Shown here: one piece after another, positions 42,712 to 51,907 of the stretch
Numbering within the stretch: the stretch's first letter is position 1
How the letters are laid out: each line of letters starts with the position of its first letter
Source: Streptomyces amritsarensis
Lineage (GTDB): Bacteria; Actinomycetota; Actinomycetes; Streptomycetales; Streptomycetaceae
Assembly (NCBI RefSeq): GCF_001953875.1
Contig: NZ_MQUR01000016.1
Location: 33,481-97,480, forward strand
DNA: 64,000 nt
Reading direction: 5' to 3'
Made by a program: the position numbers and the translations under genes
The notes under the pieces: generated by a model
What the model saw: only the letters and a program-made list of their open reading frames with translations
Databases searched by the model: none
Told to the model about the DNA's origin: nothing

Positions 42712-44127
42712 TCAGGAGGCTGCCGACGGCGGGCGGCGCCCCGCCCACGGTCGGGCCTCCTCGAGCTGCGCCGCCACCCGCAGTACGGACACCTCGTCGT
42801 CCCGGCGGCCCACCAGTTGCACGGCGAGCGGCAGGCCGTCCGTGCCCAGGCCCGCGGGTACGGAGGCCGCCGGGTGTCCGGTGACGTTCCACAGCGCGGT
42901 GTAGGCGACCATCGGGCGTGACCGCGCCAGCGCGGTCAGCAGCCCCGCGCCGTCCAGCGCGCCCACCGGGCGCGGCCGGGCGGCGACGACCGGGGTCAGC
43001 AGCAGGTCCATCGAGGTGAACATCCGGTCGGCGCGCTCCGCCAGCCGCTCTCCCGCCCGGATCCCGCGTTCCACGGCGGATTCGGGGACCAGGCGGGCGA
43101 GCGCGAGGGTGCTCCGGGTGCGCGGCTCCAACAGGTCCGGACGTTCGACGGCGGCAGCCTCCGCGCGCACCCCACCGCAGAACTGCGCCGCGAACGGGAC
43201 CGTCGCGTCCGGATAGCGGGGGTTGACCTCCCGTACGTCGTGGCCCAGTTCCCGCAGCGCCCGTACGGTCTCCAGCAGGGCTCCGACGTGCTCGGGATGC
43301 GGGCGCACCCCGGGTACGGCGGACTTGGCGCAGTAGCCGATGCGCAGTCGGCCGGGCGGGGTCTCCAGGGCCCGGAGCCAGCCGGTGGCGGCGGGGCGGG
43401 CGCTCCAGCGGTCGGCGGGCGTGGTGCCGGCGAGGACGTCGTAGAGGAGGGCGGTGTCACGGACGGTGCGGGTCAGCGGTCCCACGGTGCCGAGGGCGTA
43501 CCAGAGGTGGGCGTTGGGGGCGGTGGAGACCCGGCCGCGCTGCGGTTTGAGGCCGAACAGACCGCAGCAGGCGGCCGGAATGCGGATGGATCCGCCGCCG
43601 TCGCCGCCGAGCGCCGCCCCGACGAGTCCGGCCGCGACGGCCGCGGCGCTGCCGCCGCTGGAGCCGCCGGGGGTGCGGGTGGTGTCCCAGGGGTTGTGGG
43701 CGGTGCCGTGGGTGTCGGACTCGGTGAAGGGCCACTGGCCGAACTCGGGCATCGTCGTCTTGCCGATGACGACGGCTCCGGCGGCACGCAGGCGGCGCAC
43801 GGCCTCCGAATCGGCGGCGGCGGGGGTGCGGTTGGCGGCGCCGCCGAAGGTGGTGACCTGCCCGGCGACGTCGAACTCGTCCTTGACGGCTACGGGCACG
43901 CCGTGGAGCGGGCCCCGCGCCGGCTCCGCGTCCGCGTCCCGGGCGTCGGCCTCGGCGCGTGCCTGCTCGGCGAGGACGACGCGGAAGGCTCCGAGGGCGG
44001 GGTCGAGCCGTTCGATCCGGCGCAGCGCGGCCTCGACGAGGGCCCGGGAGGTCACCTTGCCGGTGCGCACCAGCTCGGCCTGCCGCTCGACTCCCTGGAA
44101 CATCAGCTCCGCGTCGTCCCTGTCCAT
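42712..44127 (-). CDS. Amidase-signature family hydrolase
   Basis: A 471-aa amidase. The catalytic Ser-cisSer-Lys residues are visible: VAVKDEFD (Lys82), TPGGSSGGSAAAVAAG (Ser156/157) and GGDGGGSIRIPAACCGLFGL (Ser180). It hydrolyses carboxamides or carboxylic esters in the cytoplasm; the substrate is not predictable. GAAGGGG lies before the ATG at 44127. The gene is single and convergent with the sugar operon. Confidence 0.93.
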   Translation of the reverse strand: MDRDDAELMFQGVERQAELVRTGKVTSRALVEAALRRIERLDPALGAFRVVLAEQARAEADARDADAEPARGPLHGVPVAVKDEFDVAGQVTTFGGAANRTPAAADSEAVRRLRAAGAVVIGKTTMPEFGQWPFTESDTHGTAHNPWDTTRTPGGSSGGSAAAVAAGLVGAALGGDGGGSIRIPAACCGLFGLKPQRGRVSTAPNAHLWYALGTVGPLTRTVRDTALLYDVLAGTTPADRWSARPAATGWLRALETPPGRLRIGYCAKSAVPGVRPHPEHVGALLETVRALRELGHDVREVNPRYPDATVPFAAQFCGGVRAEAAAVERPDLLEPRTRSTLALARLVPESAVERGIRAGERLAERADRMFTSMDLLLTPVVAARPRPVGALDGAGLLTALARSRPMVAYTALWNVTGHPAASVPAGLGTDGLPLAVQLVGRRDDEVSVLRVAAQLEEARPWAGRRPPSAAS

Positions 44128-44419
44128 GGCCGCCCCTTCGCCCCTACCTACCGGTAACTGCGGGCAAGGCTGTCGCCCCACCGCCCCCGCGTCAAGGCAC
44201 GGTTTCAGACGGCAAGAGGACATCCGCCTGGGGCGGCGCCGGCGGATCGAGGACGTCACGGAGGCGGGTGACGCCCTGACGCGGTCGCACTCCGCTCGGG
44301 GCGTCCCCCACGCTCGGGGGCGGGCGGGACCGGCCAGCCGCCGGCACGTGGCGGCCCTCCACCAGTGCGTGCGCGGCGCCGCGCAACGGGAGCCCGCCGG
44401 AACCCGGTACGGTCGCCGG
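44128..44419 (-). other. Intergenic, nothing recognised
   Basis: Gap of 292 bases between PPK2 and amidase, both on the minus strand. Frames lack coding bias and family motifs. Confidence 0.5.
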
Positions 44420-45211
44420 CTAGCCGGCGAGGGTGGCCGCATGGTCGGGGACCGCCTTCTGGAGATCCTTGGGCGGGCGCACGTAGCCGGTCGAACGGGG
44501 CCGCGGCGGGAGGACGAGCGACGGCAGGGCCACGTCCTCGTACGGGACCGTGGACAGCAGGTGGGCGATCATGTTGAGTCTCGCCCTGCGCTTGTCGTCG
44601 CTCTCGACCACGTACCAGGGGCAGTCCTCCGTGTCCGTGTGGACGAGCATCTCGTCCTTGGCCCGGGAGTACGCCTCCCAGCGGGTGAGGGACTCCAGGT
44701 CCATCGGGGAGAGCTTCCAGCGCCGCAGTGGGTCCTGCGTGCGGCGGCGGAAGCGTTCCTCCTGGACGGCGTCGCTGACGGAGAACCAGTACTTGCGCAG
44801 CAGGATCCCGTCCTCCACCAGCATGCGCTCGAAGGCCGGGCACTGGCGCAGGAAGCGCTGGTGCTCCGCGGGGGTGCAGAAGCCCATCACGTGCTCCACG
44901 CCGGCGCGGTTGTACCAGCTGCGGTCGAAGAGCACGATCTCGCCGGCGGCCGGCAGGTGCTCCACATAGCGCTGGAAGTACCACTGGCCGCGTTCGCGCT
45001 CCGTCGGCTTCGGGAGGGCCGCGATGCGGGCCACGCGCGGATTGAGGTGCTCGGCGACCCGTTTGATCGTTCCTCCTTTGCCCGCCGCGTCGCGTCCCTC
45101 GAAGATGACGACGAGTCGGGCGCCCTGCGTGCGCACCCATTCCTGGAGCTTGGCCAGTTCCGTCTGCAGCCTCAGCAGCTCCTGCTCGTAGACCGCCTTC
45201 TTCAGACCCAT
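44420..45211 (-). CDS. ppk2: Polyphosphate kinase 2
   Basis: A 263-aa PPK2 family protein: Walker A FEGRDAAGKGG, Walker B LFDRSWYNRAG, and the lid module with QEERFRRRTQDPLRRWKLSP. It would transfer phosphate between polyphosphate and nucleoside diphosphates. I chose the ATG at 45211 since GGGAGG lies 8 nt upstream and the family begins at KKAVYEQELLRLQ; a longer frame from 45268 has no ribosome binding site. Confidence 0.92.
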   Translation of the reverse strand: MGLKKAVYEQELLRLQTELAKLQEWVRTQGARLVVIFEGRDAAGKGGTIKRVAEHLNPRVARIAALPKPTERERGQWYFQRYVEHLPAAGEIVLFDRSWYNRAGVEHVMGFCTPAEHQRFLRQCPAFERMLVEDGILLRKYWFSVSDAVQEERFRRRTQDPLRRWKLSPMDLESLTRWEAYSRAKDEMLVHTDTEDCPWYVVESDDKRRARLNMIAHLLSTVPYEDVALPSLVLPPRPRSTGYVRPPKDLQKAVPDHAATLAG

Positions 45212-45333
45212 GGCGCTCGCCTCCCCGTCGTGGTCCGGTGTGTCGATCAAGTCAGTCACGGCGGGCATCCGAGCGCAACGACGTCTGTCCGGCCCGGGCG
45301 TGTCGGCACGCCCGCCGCCCGCTTCCGCAGGCC

Positions 45334-45780
45334 TCAGTCGGCCGCGGCCTGTTCCTCGTAGCGGTGCACCTCGTCGATCAGGCGGTGCAGGAGGCTGCGC
45401 GCGGCGGCGATGTCGGCCGTGTCGATGTCGGCGGTCAGTACCTGGTGGATCGCGCTCGCGCGGCTGGTGATCCGCGCCAGTGTGGCGTGCCCGAGCGGGG
45501 TGAGGGCCAGCAGCGGTGATCCGCGGTGGTCCGGGTTCGGATGGAAGCCGGCGAGGTTTTCGCGGACGAGGTCGTTGGCGACCCGCTGTACTCCCTGGCG
45601 GGCGATTCCGAGGCGGCGGGCGGCCCGTGCGACGGTCAGCGGCTCCTCGCAGACCACGCTGAGCAGTTGCCAGCGTGCCTGGGTCTGCCCCTCGGCGGCT
45701 GCGACGCCCTCCCCCATCCTGCGGAGCAGTCCGGCGGCCTCGAACACGTCCGCCACCAGCAGCGCCAGCTCTTCCGACAC
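45334..45780 (-). CDS. MarR-family regulator
   Basis: A 148-aa winged-helix regulator. The HTH is LTVARAARRLGIARQGVQRV then ANDLVRENL and the wing is DHRGSPLLALTPLG; flanking helices form the dimer interface. The start is the GTG at 45780. A weak inverted repeat (45814-45850) lies just upstream and could be its operator. No obvious target besides itself is adjacent. Confidence 0.9.
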   Translation of the reverse strand: MSEELALLVADVFEAAGLLRRMGEGVAAAEGQTQARWQLLSVVCEEPLTVARAARRLGIARQGVQRVANDLVRENLAGFHPNPDHRGSPLLALTPLGHATLARITSRASAIHQVLTADIDTADIAAARSLLHRLIDEVHRYEEQAAAD

Positions 45781-45813
45781 GTCACACCCCTCCGGACACC
45801 CCTCCAGTGATCG

Positions 45814-45850
45814 ACAATGCGATGACAGTTCGGGAACTTGTTGTCATTGT
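45814..45850. promoter_or_regulatory. Candidate MarR operator region
   Basis: ACAATG and CATTGT form the outer arms of a 37-bp region that also includes TGACA and TGTCA and the central GTTCGGGAAC. It lies 34-70 bp upstream of the marR start. The symmetry is imperfect. Confidence 0.4.
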
Positions 45851-45919
45851 ACGGGTGCCGGTACGGCCAGTGCCCGTGCCGTTGCTGCGGTGCCGGCCGG
45901 GGCGCGACCGGGGAGGTGG

Positions 45920-46159
45920 TCAGGTCCGCTCCCGGGCCCACGCCTTCAGCAGGGCTTCCCGGACGGCGGGCTCGGGTGTGCCCTCCGAGGCGTGCTCGCG
46001 GCCCCACGCCGCGGGGGAGCGCGGGTCTGCGGTCCCGGCGACGAAGCGGGCGAGCAGTTCCCTGGAGAGTGCGGCCTCCTGGGCTTCGTATCCGCCGGCC
46101 GCCGCTGCGTACACGGTCACCTCCTGAACCCCGGACTCCGTCTCCAACCGCAGCCGCAT
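45920..46159 (-). CDS. Small hypothetical protein, 79 aa
   Basis: I do not recognise a family. Residues 1-25 have beta-like alternation (MRLRLETESGVQEVTVYAAA); the rest is helical and charged (QEAALSRELLARFVAG; PEPAVREALLKAWARERT). GGGGAGGGG lies ~10 nt before the ATG at 46159. It follows another small frame (46505-46314) and the dioxygenase-family gene on the same strand, possibly one operon. Confidence 0.5.
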   Translation of the reverse strand: MRLRLETESGVQEVTVYAAAAGGYEAQEAALSRELLARFVAGTADPRSPAAWGREHASEGTPEPAVREALLKAWARERT

Positions 46160-46313
46160 CTCGGGCGGCCCCTCCCCGAGGAAGGCCCCGGCCGCTGCCG
46201 CCACCCTCGAGCCCAAAAGCCTGGCGACGCGACCGGGCGTGCCCGCGGTGGGCCCTCGCGCTCTCGCCCGTCTCGCCCCGCCGGACCGGAACACCGCAGA
46301 CACGCCGGTGGCC

Positions 46314-46505
46314 TCAGGCCAGACGGCTGCTGATCCGGCATCGCATGTCACCGGCGGCTCGGCGGACCTCCTCGGGCTGCCCCTCGTCCTCAAGCAGGCC
46401 GAGCAGCACGATCAGCGCCCTCGCCTCGTCCGCGCCGATCAGTTTCAGCCTGGGCTCCGTGACACCGTCGAGCAGTGCGTCGAGCAGGTCCAGTACGTCC
46501 TCCAT
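46314..46505 (-). CDS. Small acidic hypothetical protein, 63 aa
   Basis: An acidic, helical protein (MEDVLDLLDALLDGVTEPRL then DEARALIVLLGLLEDEG) with no recognised family. It sits 153 bp downstream of the dioxygenase-family gene and 154 bp upstream of the next small frame on the same strand. The ribosome binding site is weak; the evidence is composition and position. Confidence 0.5.
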   Translation of the reverse strand: MEDVLDLLDALLDGVTEPRLKLIGADEARALIVLLGLLEDEGQPEEVRRAAGDMRCRISSRLA

Positions 46506-46658
46506 GACCCTACCAACGTCCGACGCCCCGCCGACGTCACCCGGCCCGCACCGGCCCGGTCGCGGTACAGGCTGAGCTGCCGGCGAGGGAGAAGGGCCCG
46601 AAGGCGTGCACGAGCGCGTCCTCGACAGCCCCCGCGTTCCTGGAGGAGCCCGCGCCGC

Positions 46659-47897
46659 TCAGCGGGGCAGGGGCAGTTGCCAGAAGAGCCGGTTGTCCAG
46701 GGCCCCGGTCAGGTAGGGCACGCCGTCGGTGTAGCCCGATCCGTGGGCGTCGCCCAGCATGCGCGCGGCGAGGCCTCGATGGGCCGACTTCCACCGCTGG
46801 TGCCGGCTCTCCAGCCGGCCGAGGGCGGCGTCGAGGCGGCCCCACGCCGCCCCGCCGGGGCCGCGTTCGCGGCGGAGGTCGAGGTAGGCGCGGGCGACGG
46901 TGTCGTGGCCGGGGTCCTGTGCCTCGGCCCGTACGGCGGGGACGCTCGTGAAGGCGGTCGAGTGCAGACGCGGGGTGCGCGGCACACCGCAGAGGCTCTC
47001 GAAGCGTTTGTACTGTTCGGACTGGATGGCACTGGCACCCTGGGTGTAGTGGCGGAAAGCGGAGAAGTGTTCCGCGCGCATCGTGGCGACCGTACGGAAC
47101 AACCCGGCGGCCCGTTCGAACATCGCGACCGCGTCGTCTATTCGCTCGGCACCTTTCTCCGGATTCCCTTCCCGCAATGCCGCAACGGCCGATCTCACAT
47201 GGCCGGCCATCGCAGTGAAAAGCATTTCATGGGCCTGGAGAATGCGGATGAAGAAGTATTCGTCGTGCAGTACGTACACCGGCTGGACGGTCACGTCGAA
47301 CCACGCCCAGGCGTCCGTCGCCGGCGGCCGGGGCAGGTGGCCGGCGAGTTCCTCGATGCGCGCCCCGGAGGTGTCGTCCAGGCGTGACGGCAGGTCTTCG
47401 GCCGCCGATCCGCCGACACCCCGGGCGACGAACCGCAGAGCGTGCCGCAGCCGGGTGCTCACCGTCTCCGCGTCCGGCCGGCCCCGGCCGGGCCCCTCCC
47501 GCGAACCGCCCGCCGCCCCCGCCTCGAAACGGACGACATCGGCCATGAGCAGGGTGGACATCCGGTCCGCGCTCACCCCGGAATTGCGTTCGTCCAGGAG
47601 GAGCTCCAGGATCGGAAGTGAAAGATAGGTGCGATTCCAAAAACGTCCTTCGTGCTTGTCGAGCAGGCAGTCGAGAAAGGCGTGGAGAAAAGGGAGGTCT
47701 GCGGCATCCCTGCGGCGGATTTCGCTCAGGCGGAGCAGCATGCGCTGCGGCAGGAAGTGCTTTCCCGTGCGCCGCACGTGGTCGTTGACGGACCGGGCGA
47801 GGGCGAGGCCGTCGGATTCCACCGGAATCCGGTCGGCGGCCACCCAGCGCCTGACCGCCCGCAGGGTCGACGCACACCGCTCGTCCTGAGGAGTCAT
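46659..47897 (-). CDS. Tryptophan 2,3-dioxygenase-family protein, divergent
   Basis: A 412-aa protein with the fold signatures of heme-dependent tryptophan 2,3-dioxygenase: DEYFFIRILQAHEMLFTAMA, SAIQSEQYKRFESLCG and the C-terminal HQRWKSAHRGLAARMLGDAH with GSGYTDGVPYL. The His in WKSAHRGLA corresponds to the proximal heme ligand region. It is longer than normal TDO (~280 aa), with an extra N-terminal helical half and an inserted ~40 residues. Related divergent members act on modified tryptophans in natural-product pathways. No kynurenine genes are near. ATG at 47897 follows GAGAGG. Confidence 0.8.
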   Translation of the reverse strand: MTPQDERCASTLRAVRRWVAADRIPVESDGLALARSVNDHVRRTGKHFLPQRMLLRLSEIRRRDAADLPFLHAFLDCLLDKHEGRFWNRTYLSLPILELLLDERNSGVSADRMSTLLMADVVRFEAGAAGGSREGPGRGRPDAETVSTRLRHALRFVARGVGGSAAEDLPSRLDDTSGARIEELAGHLPRPPATDAWAWFDVTVQPVYVLHDEYFFIRILQAHEMLFTAMAGHVRSAVAALREGNPEKGAERIDDAVAMFERAAGLFRTVATMRAEHFSAFRHYTQGASAIQSEQYKRFESLCGVPRTPRLHSTAFTSVPAVRAEAQDPGHDTVARAYLDLRRERGPGGAAWGRLDAALGRLESRHQRWKSAHRGLAARMLGDAHGSGYTDGVPYLTGALDNRLFWQLPLPR

Positions 47898-47984
47898 CGC
47901 CACTCACCTCTCCCGGGTCGCTGTGCGGCAGCTCTGGCTTCCACCAGACATCACCGGAGGGCCGCAGGTCATGTCTCGGGAGTT

Positions 47985-48417
47985 CGTGGCTTGACAGCGG
48001 CGGGAGCAGCGATCGCAGGGGGCGGGGACGTCTGTGGTTGCCGACGGCCCGGCACCCTGTGAGCCAGAGCCGGCCGGTACCGGAGAGCATCGTGCGGCCC
48101 GGGCGGGTTCGTCCGGGTCCAGCAGGTCGGCGCCGGCCCGGCCGACCCTCCGCTCGCCGTGCGCGTCGGCCGGGTCGAAGGCGGGCCCCGCCTCGGGGTG
48201 CCGGCCGGCAGGGCCCCTGGTCGACCCGGGCGGTGAACCGCTCGCCGGGGTGGGGGCCCGGACCGTGCGCGTCGACCAGGGTCCGGCTATGCAAGGCGAG
48301 GCATTCGGTCGGTCCCGGAACAGACCGCGGAACAGGTCCCGGCCGGGGTGCCGCTGCGGCGCTTCCGGAGGCCGCGAGGGCGGTGCCGAGTACGACGGTG
48401 GTGGGGAACTCACGCAT
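47985..48417 (-). pseudogene. Possible decayed secreted-protein gene
   Basis: A minus-strand frame beginning at 48417 encodes a clear signal peptide (MREFPTTVVLGTALAASGSA) but then loses coding character. Coding-like sequence continues in another frame (GRDLFRGLF; later AGPAFDPADAHGERRVGRAG) and back again (LVDAHGPGPHPGERFTARVD), so at least two frameshifts would be needed to read one protein. This fits a gene that has decayed; sequencing error is the alternative. No family is assigned. It fills the >600-bp gap upstream of the dioxygenase-family gene. Confidence 0.4.
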
Positions 48418-48560
48418 GGTCAGACCTCCATGGGAAGTGGGGAGTCCGATACTCGCCCGCTGCCTTCAAGGTCTCAGCTCGTCCAGGTCCGCGGCCTCCC
48501 CCATGGAGGGGGGCCGTCTCCCCCGGACGGGGGAGACGGCGCCGGCGTTAGGGTGAGGTC

Positions 48561-49079
48561 ATGCCCGCCATGATCGTCCCGCCGCAGCGGACCCTGCGAC
48601 TGGAACCCGTCACCGCCGACAACTTCGACGCGGTGTGCGCCGTACAAGTACGCCCCGACCAGGCGCACCTGGTATCCCCCGTGGTCAAGTCCCTCGCCGA
48701 GGCGTACATCCACCCTGCCAGCGCCTGGCCGCGTGCCGTCGTCGACGGCGGCGACGTCGTCGGCTTCGTGATGGCCTTCCACGACATCGTCTGGGACCCG
48801 GCGGGCGATCCGGCCGACCGGCGCAGCGGCATCTGGCGCCTGAACATCGACGCCGGCCGCCAGGGCCAGGGCTATGGCCGGTTCGCCGTTCACGCCGTCC
48901 TCCAGGAGATCCGCCGGCGCGGCGTCCACCGGACGGCCCACGTCAGCTGGCACGTCGGCTCCGGCAGCCCCGAACCCTTCTACCTCGGCCTCGGATTCGC
49001 CCCCACCGGCGAACTCATCGGTGAGGAACGCGTCGGTGCGCTCACCCTCGCCCCGACGGCCGCGCCTGCGGCGGGCTGA
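48561..49079 (+). CDS. GNAT-family N-acetyltransferase
   Basis: A 172-aa GNAT domain, similar to SpeG/diamine-type acetyltransferases. The acetyl-CoA loop is DAGRQGQGYGRFAVHAVLQE (R-x-x-G-x-G), with the C-terminal SGSPEPFYLGLGFAPTGELI. The substrate is likely a polyamine or amino compound. Its 3' end overlaps the convergent AraC-type gene by 38 nt. Confidence 0.9.
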   Translation: MPAMIVPPQRTLRLEPVTADNFDAVCAVQVRPDQAHLVSPVVKSLAEAYIHPASAWPRAVVDGGDVVGFVMAFHDIVWDPAGDPADRRSGIWRLNIDAGRQGQGYGRFAVHAVLQEIRRRGVHRTAHVSWHVGSGSPEPFYLGLGFAPTGELIGEERVGALTLAPTAAPAAG

Positions 49080-50076
49080 GTACCACCGTGCCCCCGGGGC
49101 CGGGCACCAGCCCGGCGTCGGGCCCGGCGCCGGGCCCGGCCGTACCCGTGCGGTATGTCTGCGGGCTCATCCCCCGGACCCGTTTGAATGCCGCGGAGAG
49201 GGCGAACGCGCTGCCGTATCCGACTCGGCGGGCCACCCTTTCGACCGTGGCATCCGGCTCCCGCAGCATGTCCGCCGCCAACGCGAGCCGCCAGCCCGTC
49301 AGATATCCGACCGGCGGCTCCCCCACCACCTCCCTGAACCGGCGTGCCAACGACGCCCGTGACACCCCGACCCGCACGGCCAGCTCCTCCACGGTCCACC
49401 CGTGGGCCGGGCTCTCGTGCAGCAGCCGCAGCGCCGGGCCGACGACCGGGTCGCTCTGGGCGCGCAGCCACGCGGGCGCGCCGGAATCCGCCGCCGACGG
49501 CCACGCCCGCAGAACCCCGATCAGCAGCAGGTCCAACAGCCGGTCCAGCACGACCTCCTGGCCCGGCTCCTCGCTCGAGATCTCGGAGGCGAGCAGGTCG
49601 ATCAGGGTCGCGTCCGCCGCTCTCGCCGGTCTGACCAGGATCGTCGGCAGGGCCCCCAGCAGGCGGCGGCCGATCTCGCTCGGCGCCTGATAGGTGCCGC
49701 TGAGCATCACGGCCGACCCCGCGTGCTGGTGGGCCGCTCCCCACGTCCGCACGCCCAGTGCCATGGACTCCGTGACGTCCTCGCCCTCCGGAGTGCTGCA
49801 TCGCTGATCCGGCCCCACGGTCACCGTCACCGGGGTGTCGGGGGCGTCGGCCACCGTGTACGGATCCGGCCCGCGCACCACCGCCACGTCACCCGGTGCG
49901 ATCAGCACCGGCTCGCCCCCGTCGGGCAGCATCCATGCGGAGCCGCGCACCATCGTCGCCACCGACAGGGGAGCGCGGTCCTCGATCCGCATCGCCCACG
50001 GCGGGTTCAGGACGGACTTGAGGAGGAAGGCCCCCCGGGCCTGGGGGCCTGCGAGCAGACCGGTCAACATGTCCAT
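49042..50076 (-). CDS. AraC-family transcriptional regulator
   Basis: A 344-aa regulator with an N-terminal cupin-like effector domain (AraC-binding_6/12 type: LVAPGDVAVV-like segment VLIAPGDVAVVRGPDPYTVA) and a C-terminal double HTH: WTVEELAVRVGVSRASLARR and VERVARRVGYGSAFALSAAF with MSPQTYRTG. The C-terminal tail is Gly/Pro-rich. It precedes a divergently-not-linked SDR gene on the same strand (74 bp away), a frequent regulator-target pair. Confidence 0.92.
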   Translation of the reverse strand: MDMLTGLLAGPQARGAFLLKSVLNPPWAMRIEDRAPLSVATMVRGSAWMLPDGGEPVLIAPGDVAVVRGPDPYTVADAPDTPVTVTVGPDQRCSTPEGEDVTESMALGVRTWGAAHQHAGSAVMLSGTYQAPSEIGRRLLGALPTILVRPARAADATLIDLLASEISSEEPGQEVVLDRLLDLLLIGVLRAWPSAADSGAPAWLRAQSDPVVGPALRLLHESPAHGWTVEELAVRVGVSRASLARRFREVVGEPPVGYLTGWRLALAADMLREPDATVERVARRVGYGSAFALSAAFKRVRGMSPQTYRTGTAGPGAGPDAGLVPGPGGTVVLSPPQARPSGRG

Positions 50077-50150
50077 GCGTCCATCTTCTCCACTCCCCCG
50101 CTCCCGGGCCGGTGCCGGCCCGGTGTGAGGGGCGGTCGGGGTCGGGCCGG

Positions 50151-51005
50151 TCAGTTGGCCGGTACGTCCCACACACCGGTGGCCGCCGCCTCGCGGGCGA
50201 AGTCCGCGAAGTCCCGGGGCGCCCGGCCCAGGACCTCTTCGACCCCGTGGACCAGGTGCGCGTTGCGCCCGTCCAGGATCAGCGTGAACAACTCGGCGAA
50301 GTCCTCCGGGAGGCCGTGCTCCCGCAGCTCCGCCCGGTAGGCCTCGTCCGAGACCGGCACGTAGGCGATCTCACGGCCGGTGACCTTCGACAGCTCGGCG
50401 GCGACGTCCGCGAAGCTCATCAGCCGCGGCCCCGACAGCTCGTAGGTGCGGCCGATGTGCCGGTCGTCGGTCAGCGCGGCCACCACCACGTCGGCGATGT
50501 CCCCGGTGTCGACGAACGCCTCGACCCCGTCCGCGGTGGGCAGGGCGATCACGCCGGCCAGCACCGGCTCCAGGAAAAAGCTCTCGTCGAAGTTCTGGTT
50601 GAACCAACTCGCCCGTACGACCGTCCAGTCGGCCCCGGAGGCCTTCACCTTCTCCTCGCTGAGCCGCGCGGCCTCTTCGCCCCGTCCGGACAGCAGCACG
50701 AGACGGCGCGCCCCCGCGGCGACCGCCACCTCGGCAAAGGCCCCCACCTGCTCGACGGCGCCCGGGAAGGCGAGGTCGGGGTAGTAGGTCACGTACACCC
50801 GGTCGACGCCCTCCAGTGCCGGGAGCCAGGTGCCGGGCTCGTTCCAGTCGAAGGCCGGCTGCCCGCTGCGGGAACCGACCCTGACGGGCCGGCCCTGCGC
50901 CGTGAGCTTCTGCGCGACCTTGCGGCCGGTCTTGCCGTTCCCTCCGATGACGAGGGTGAGGGCCTGGTCGGTGGTCTGCGTGTCGTTCTTCGTCGTCTTC
51001 GTCAT
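50151..51005 (-). CDS. NmrA-like SDR NAD(P)H-binding protein
   Basis: A 284-aa atypical short-chain dehydrogenase. The dinucleotide motif is LVIGGNGKTGRKVAQKL (GxxGxxG) near residue 18. The basic residues RVGSRSG after strand 2 favour NADPH. DWTVVRASWFNQNF is the NmrA/QOR2-like signature. Members reduce quinones or act as redox sensors. ATG at 51005. AraC-type regulator downstream on the same strand. Confidence 0.9.
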   Translation of the reverse strand: MTKTTKNDTQTTDQALTLVIGGNGKTGRKVAQKLTAQGRPVRVGSRSGQPAFDWNEPGTWLPALEGVDRVYVTYYPDLAFPGAVEQVGAFAEVAVAAGARRLVLLSGRGEEAARLSEEKVKASGADWTVVRASWFNQNFDESFFLEPVLAGVIALPTADGVEAFVDTGDIADVVVAALTDDRHIGRTYELSGPRLMSFADVAAELSKVTGREIAYVPVSDEAYRAELREHGLPEDFAELFTLILDGRNAHLVHGVEEVLGRAPRDFADFAREAAATGVWDVPAN

Positions 51006-51311
51006 GACCTCAGTCAAGTCGAGCGGAACGAGACGCGACATAGCCGAAACGCTCACCTCCATACGCGAGCGTCCAAACGAGGAGGTGGTCACGTCCTCCC
51101 AGCACGACGGCAGCGGCCGGTGGTCGGGCGAACCGGGTGCGGCGTGGACACCTGTGGACAGGGGTGGGCAGTCGTCGGCGCCGCGGGGGCTGGAGAGTGG
51201 ACAGCGTTCGACGCGACGGTGTGTGACGGGTGAGGCAGCGCCACCGCGCTCGACCGGCGCCCGCATCCGACGCACACCCTTGACGCACACCATTGACGAA
51301 GGAGTCCCCTG
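51006..51311. other. Divergent intergenic region
   Basis: These 306 bases lie between the SDR gene and the secreted SnoaL-like gene. CACCTCC and GGAGGTG (around 51053 and 51080) form a loose inverted repeat. No gene is recognised. Confidence 0.4.
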
Positions 51312-51842
51312 ATGACGTCCCGCCCGCTGCGTACCGTCACCGTGCTGGCCGCCGCCGCTGCTGCCGCCCTCTGCGGCACCGCCTCGACCGCCCACGCCAC
51401 CCCTGCCGGCCATGGCGCCCAGGAGGCCGACCGCCGTACGCCGAGGATCGTCACGGCCTGGGCCGGCGCCTGGAACGGCAGCGATCCCCGGGCCCTCGGC
51501 GCCCTGTTCACCGCCGACGGCACCTACACCGACGAGGCGGTGGCCGTCACCTTCCGCGGCCGCAAGGAGATCTCCGGGTGGAAGGCCCGCGCCGACTCCC
51601 TCATCGACAACGTCCGCGTCACCGTCCGCACCACCCGCGTCGACGGGGACCGCGTCACCGTCCGGGCCGTCTACTCCGGTCATCTCAAGGGCGCTCCGCA
51701 GCCGTTCGCCGTGCCGATGACCACCGTCCTCGACCTCGACAGGAACCACTGCCGGATCACCTCCGACAAGGACCACTACAGCCTGGCCGCCGTGCTCAGC
51801 CAGTCCGGCCTGCCCGCCGACTGGACCCCGCCCGCCGGCTGA
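51312..51842 (+). CDS. Secreted SnoaL/SgcJ-like NTF2-fold protein
   Basis: A 176-aa exported protein with a signal peptide ending TAHAT (~residue 30). The remainder is an NTF2/SnoaL-like domain: AWAGAWNGSDPRALGALFTA, GTYTDEAVAVTFRGRKEIS and TTVLDLDRNHCRITSDKDHY. The SgcJ/EcaC subgroup has uncertain function. AAGGAGT lies before the ATG at 51312. Confidence 0.88.
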   Translation: MTSRPLRTVTVLAAAAAAALCGTASTAHATPAGHGAQEADRRTPRIVTAWAGAWNGSDPRALGALFTADGTYTDEAVAVTFRGRKEISGWKARADSLIDNVRVTVRTTRVDGDRVTVRAVYSGHLKGAPQPFAVPMTTVLDLDRNHCRITSDKDHYSLAAVLSQSGLPADWTPPAG

Positions 51843-51907
51843 CGGCGCGCCACGCCGCCGGTCGTGGACAATGGCCGACGGCTGAAGTCGACAGGGAGGA
51901 ACGGACC

